Assembly (NCBI GenBank): GCA_902500785.1
Contig: CABVRW010000041.1
Coordinates: 1 to 34,503 of the forward strand
DNA from: an uncultured Nitrospira sp.
GTDB lineage: Bacteria; Nitrospirota; Nitrospiria; Nitrospirales; Nitrospiraceae
DNA length: 34,503 bases
Direction: 5' to 3'
A model generated the notes under the pieces. It saw only the letters and a program-made list of their open reading frames with translations, was not told the DNA's origin and did not search any database. The translations under genes and the position numbers were made by a program. Positions 34,139 to 34,503 of the stretch are shown one piece after another (the stretch's first letter is position 1; each line of letters opens with the position of its first letter).

Positions 34139-34318
34139 ATGTCAGTACGCAACAATTCGATCTTCCCTTCTTGCCAGGACAGTGAGACGCGCTGCGAGTG
34201 CGGGCAACTCATCGCTAAAGTCCGCGGGCAAGGCCTTGAGCTCAAATGTAAACGCTGCAAGCGCATCGTCGTGATCCCATTCACGTCCATCGAAGGCTGG
34301 GGCGCCGTCTCAGCATGA
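34139..34318 (+). CDS. Com-like zinc-ribbon protein
   Basis: This 59-aa protein resembles the Com family of small zinc-binding translational activators (first known from phage Mu). It has a Cys pair TRCECGQLIAKV, then a basic stretch, then KCKRCKRIVVIPF. The spacing is C-x-C-x15-C-x2-C. An in-frame TTG at 34130 is less likely than the ATG at 34139. It starts 28 bases after the Fur box and has no clear ribosome site. Com-like proteins may act on the following gene, which is truncated here. Confidence 0.6.
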   Translation: MSVRNNSIFPSCQDSETRCECGQLIAKVRGQGLELKCKRCKRIVVIPFTSIEGWGAVSA

Positions 34319-34452
34319 TTCGATCCAAGAAAGGAGGCCTCATCGCCGGTCAACGTCCAGAGGTTCGATCTCTCCCATGTGATTTCCTTACAGACCAGAG
34401 ACCGTTGAGTCCCGAGTCATTTCATAACCTTACTCGCGGATGGAGGATACCC

Positions 34453-34503
34453 ATGAAGATCCGGGCAATCCTCGGGGCTCTCGTCTTGGCCAGTCTACCG
34501 GCA
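34453..34503 (+). CDS. Truncated exported protein (signal peptide only)
   Basis: A gene begins at ATG 34453 with TGGAGG 6 bases upstream and is cut by the window end after 17 codons. The visible residues MKIRAILGALVLASLPA form a signal peptide. It follows the Com-like gene by 134 bases and may share its Fur-regulated promoter. A TonB-dependent receptor or other iron-related exported protein would fit, but that is only inference. Confidence 0.55.
   Translation, partial: MKIRAILGALVLASLPA

Overview
The window reads as a chromosomal segment of a GC-rich Gram-negative bacterium. The lipoproteins with lipoboxes, the TonB/ExbBD energiser and the periplasmic ferric-binding protein imply two membranes. 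The protein style, the His-type Thi4 thiazole synthase and several palindromic intergenic repeats fit Nitrospira (Nitrospirota) best. This assignment is inference; there is no rRNA or tRNA here to confirm it. No phage, insertion sequence or CRISPR array is visible.

Region by region. (1) 1-4000 holds small accessory genes: DUF2630, DUF1272, a YajD-like HNH nuclease, two unrecognised proteins in a visibly more AT-rich block (about 1.4-3.1 kb), an ABM-fold protein and an AhpD-like protein. (2) 4247-9529 is a thiamine locus: promoter, TPP riboswitch with terminator, thiC, a sulfide-type thi4, then a TPR protein, a phosphosite-lacking receiver and ygfZ, closed by a terminator-like hairpin. Two related hairpin-forming intergenic elements precede thi4 and the TPR gene. 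(3) 9522-14178 is a run of small genes. Its main feature is a two-gene cassette (a small protein of about 85 aa plus an orphan LuxR-type HTH protein) present twice on the minus strand, with a lipoprotein and an NTF2-like protein between the copies. (4) 14179-19229 encodes a sigma-54 response regulator and a 1213-aa hybrid histidine kinase, probably one operon. (5) 19230-25060 is mixed: a small unannotated frame, an EamA transporter, an O-methyltransferase, an M32 carboxypeptidase, a NarL-type regulator, a second degenerate receiver and a MITE-like palindromic-ended element. (6) 25061-34503 is dominated by iron: fur, a ferric ABC transporter (fbpABC-type), exbB-exbD-tonB, and on the opposite strand an apbE operon with two lipoproteins. 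A strong Fur-box match lies in the divergent region at 34092-34110, before a Com-like zinc-ribbon gene and a truncated exported protein.

How the genes work together: ThiC and Thi4 would make the pyrimidine and thiazole halves of thiamine under TPP control, with YgfZ possibly supporting Fe-S enzymes such as ThiC. Fur would sense iron and control ferric uptake across the inner membrane (Fbp) and TonB-energised uptake across the outer membrane. The kinase and the sigma-54 regulator form a phosphorelay whose targets are not evident, although dyads just beyond the regulator gene are candidates.
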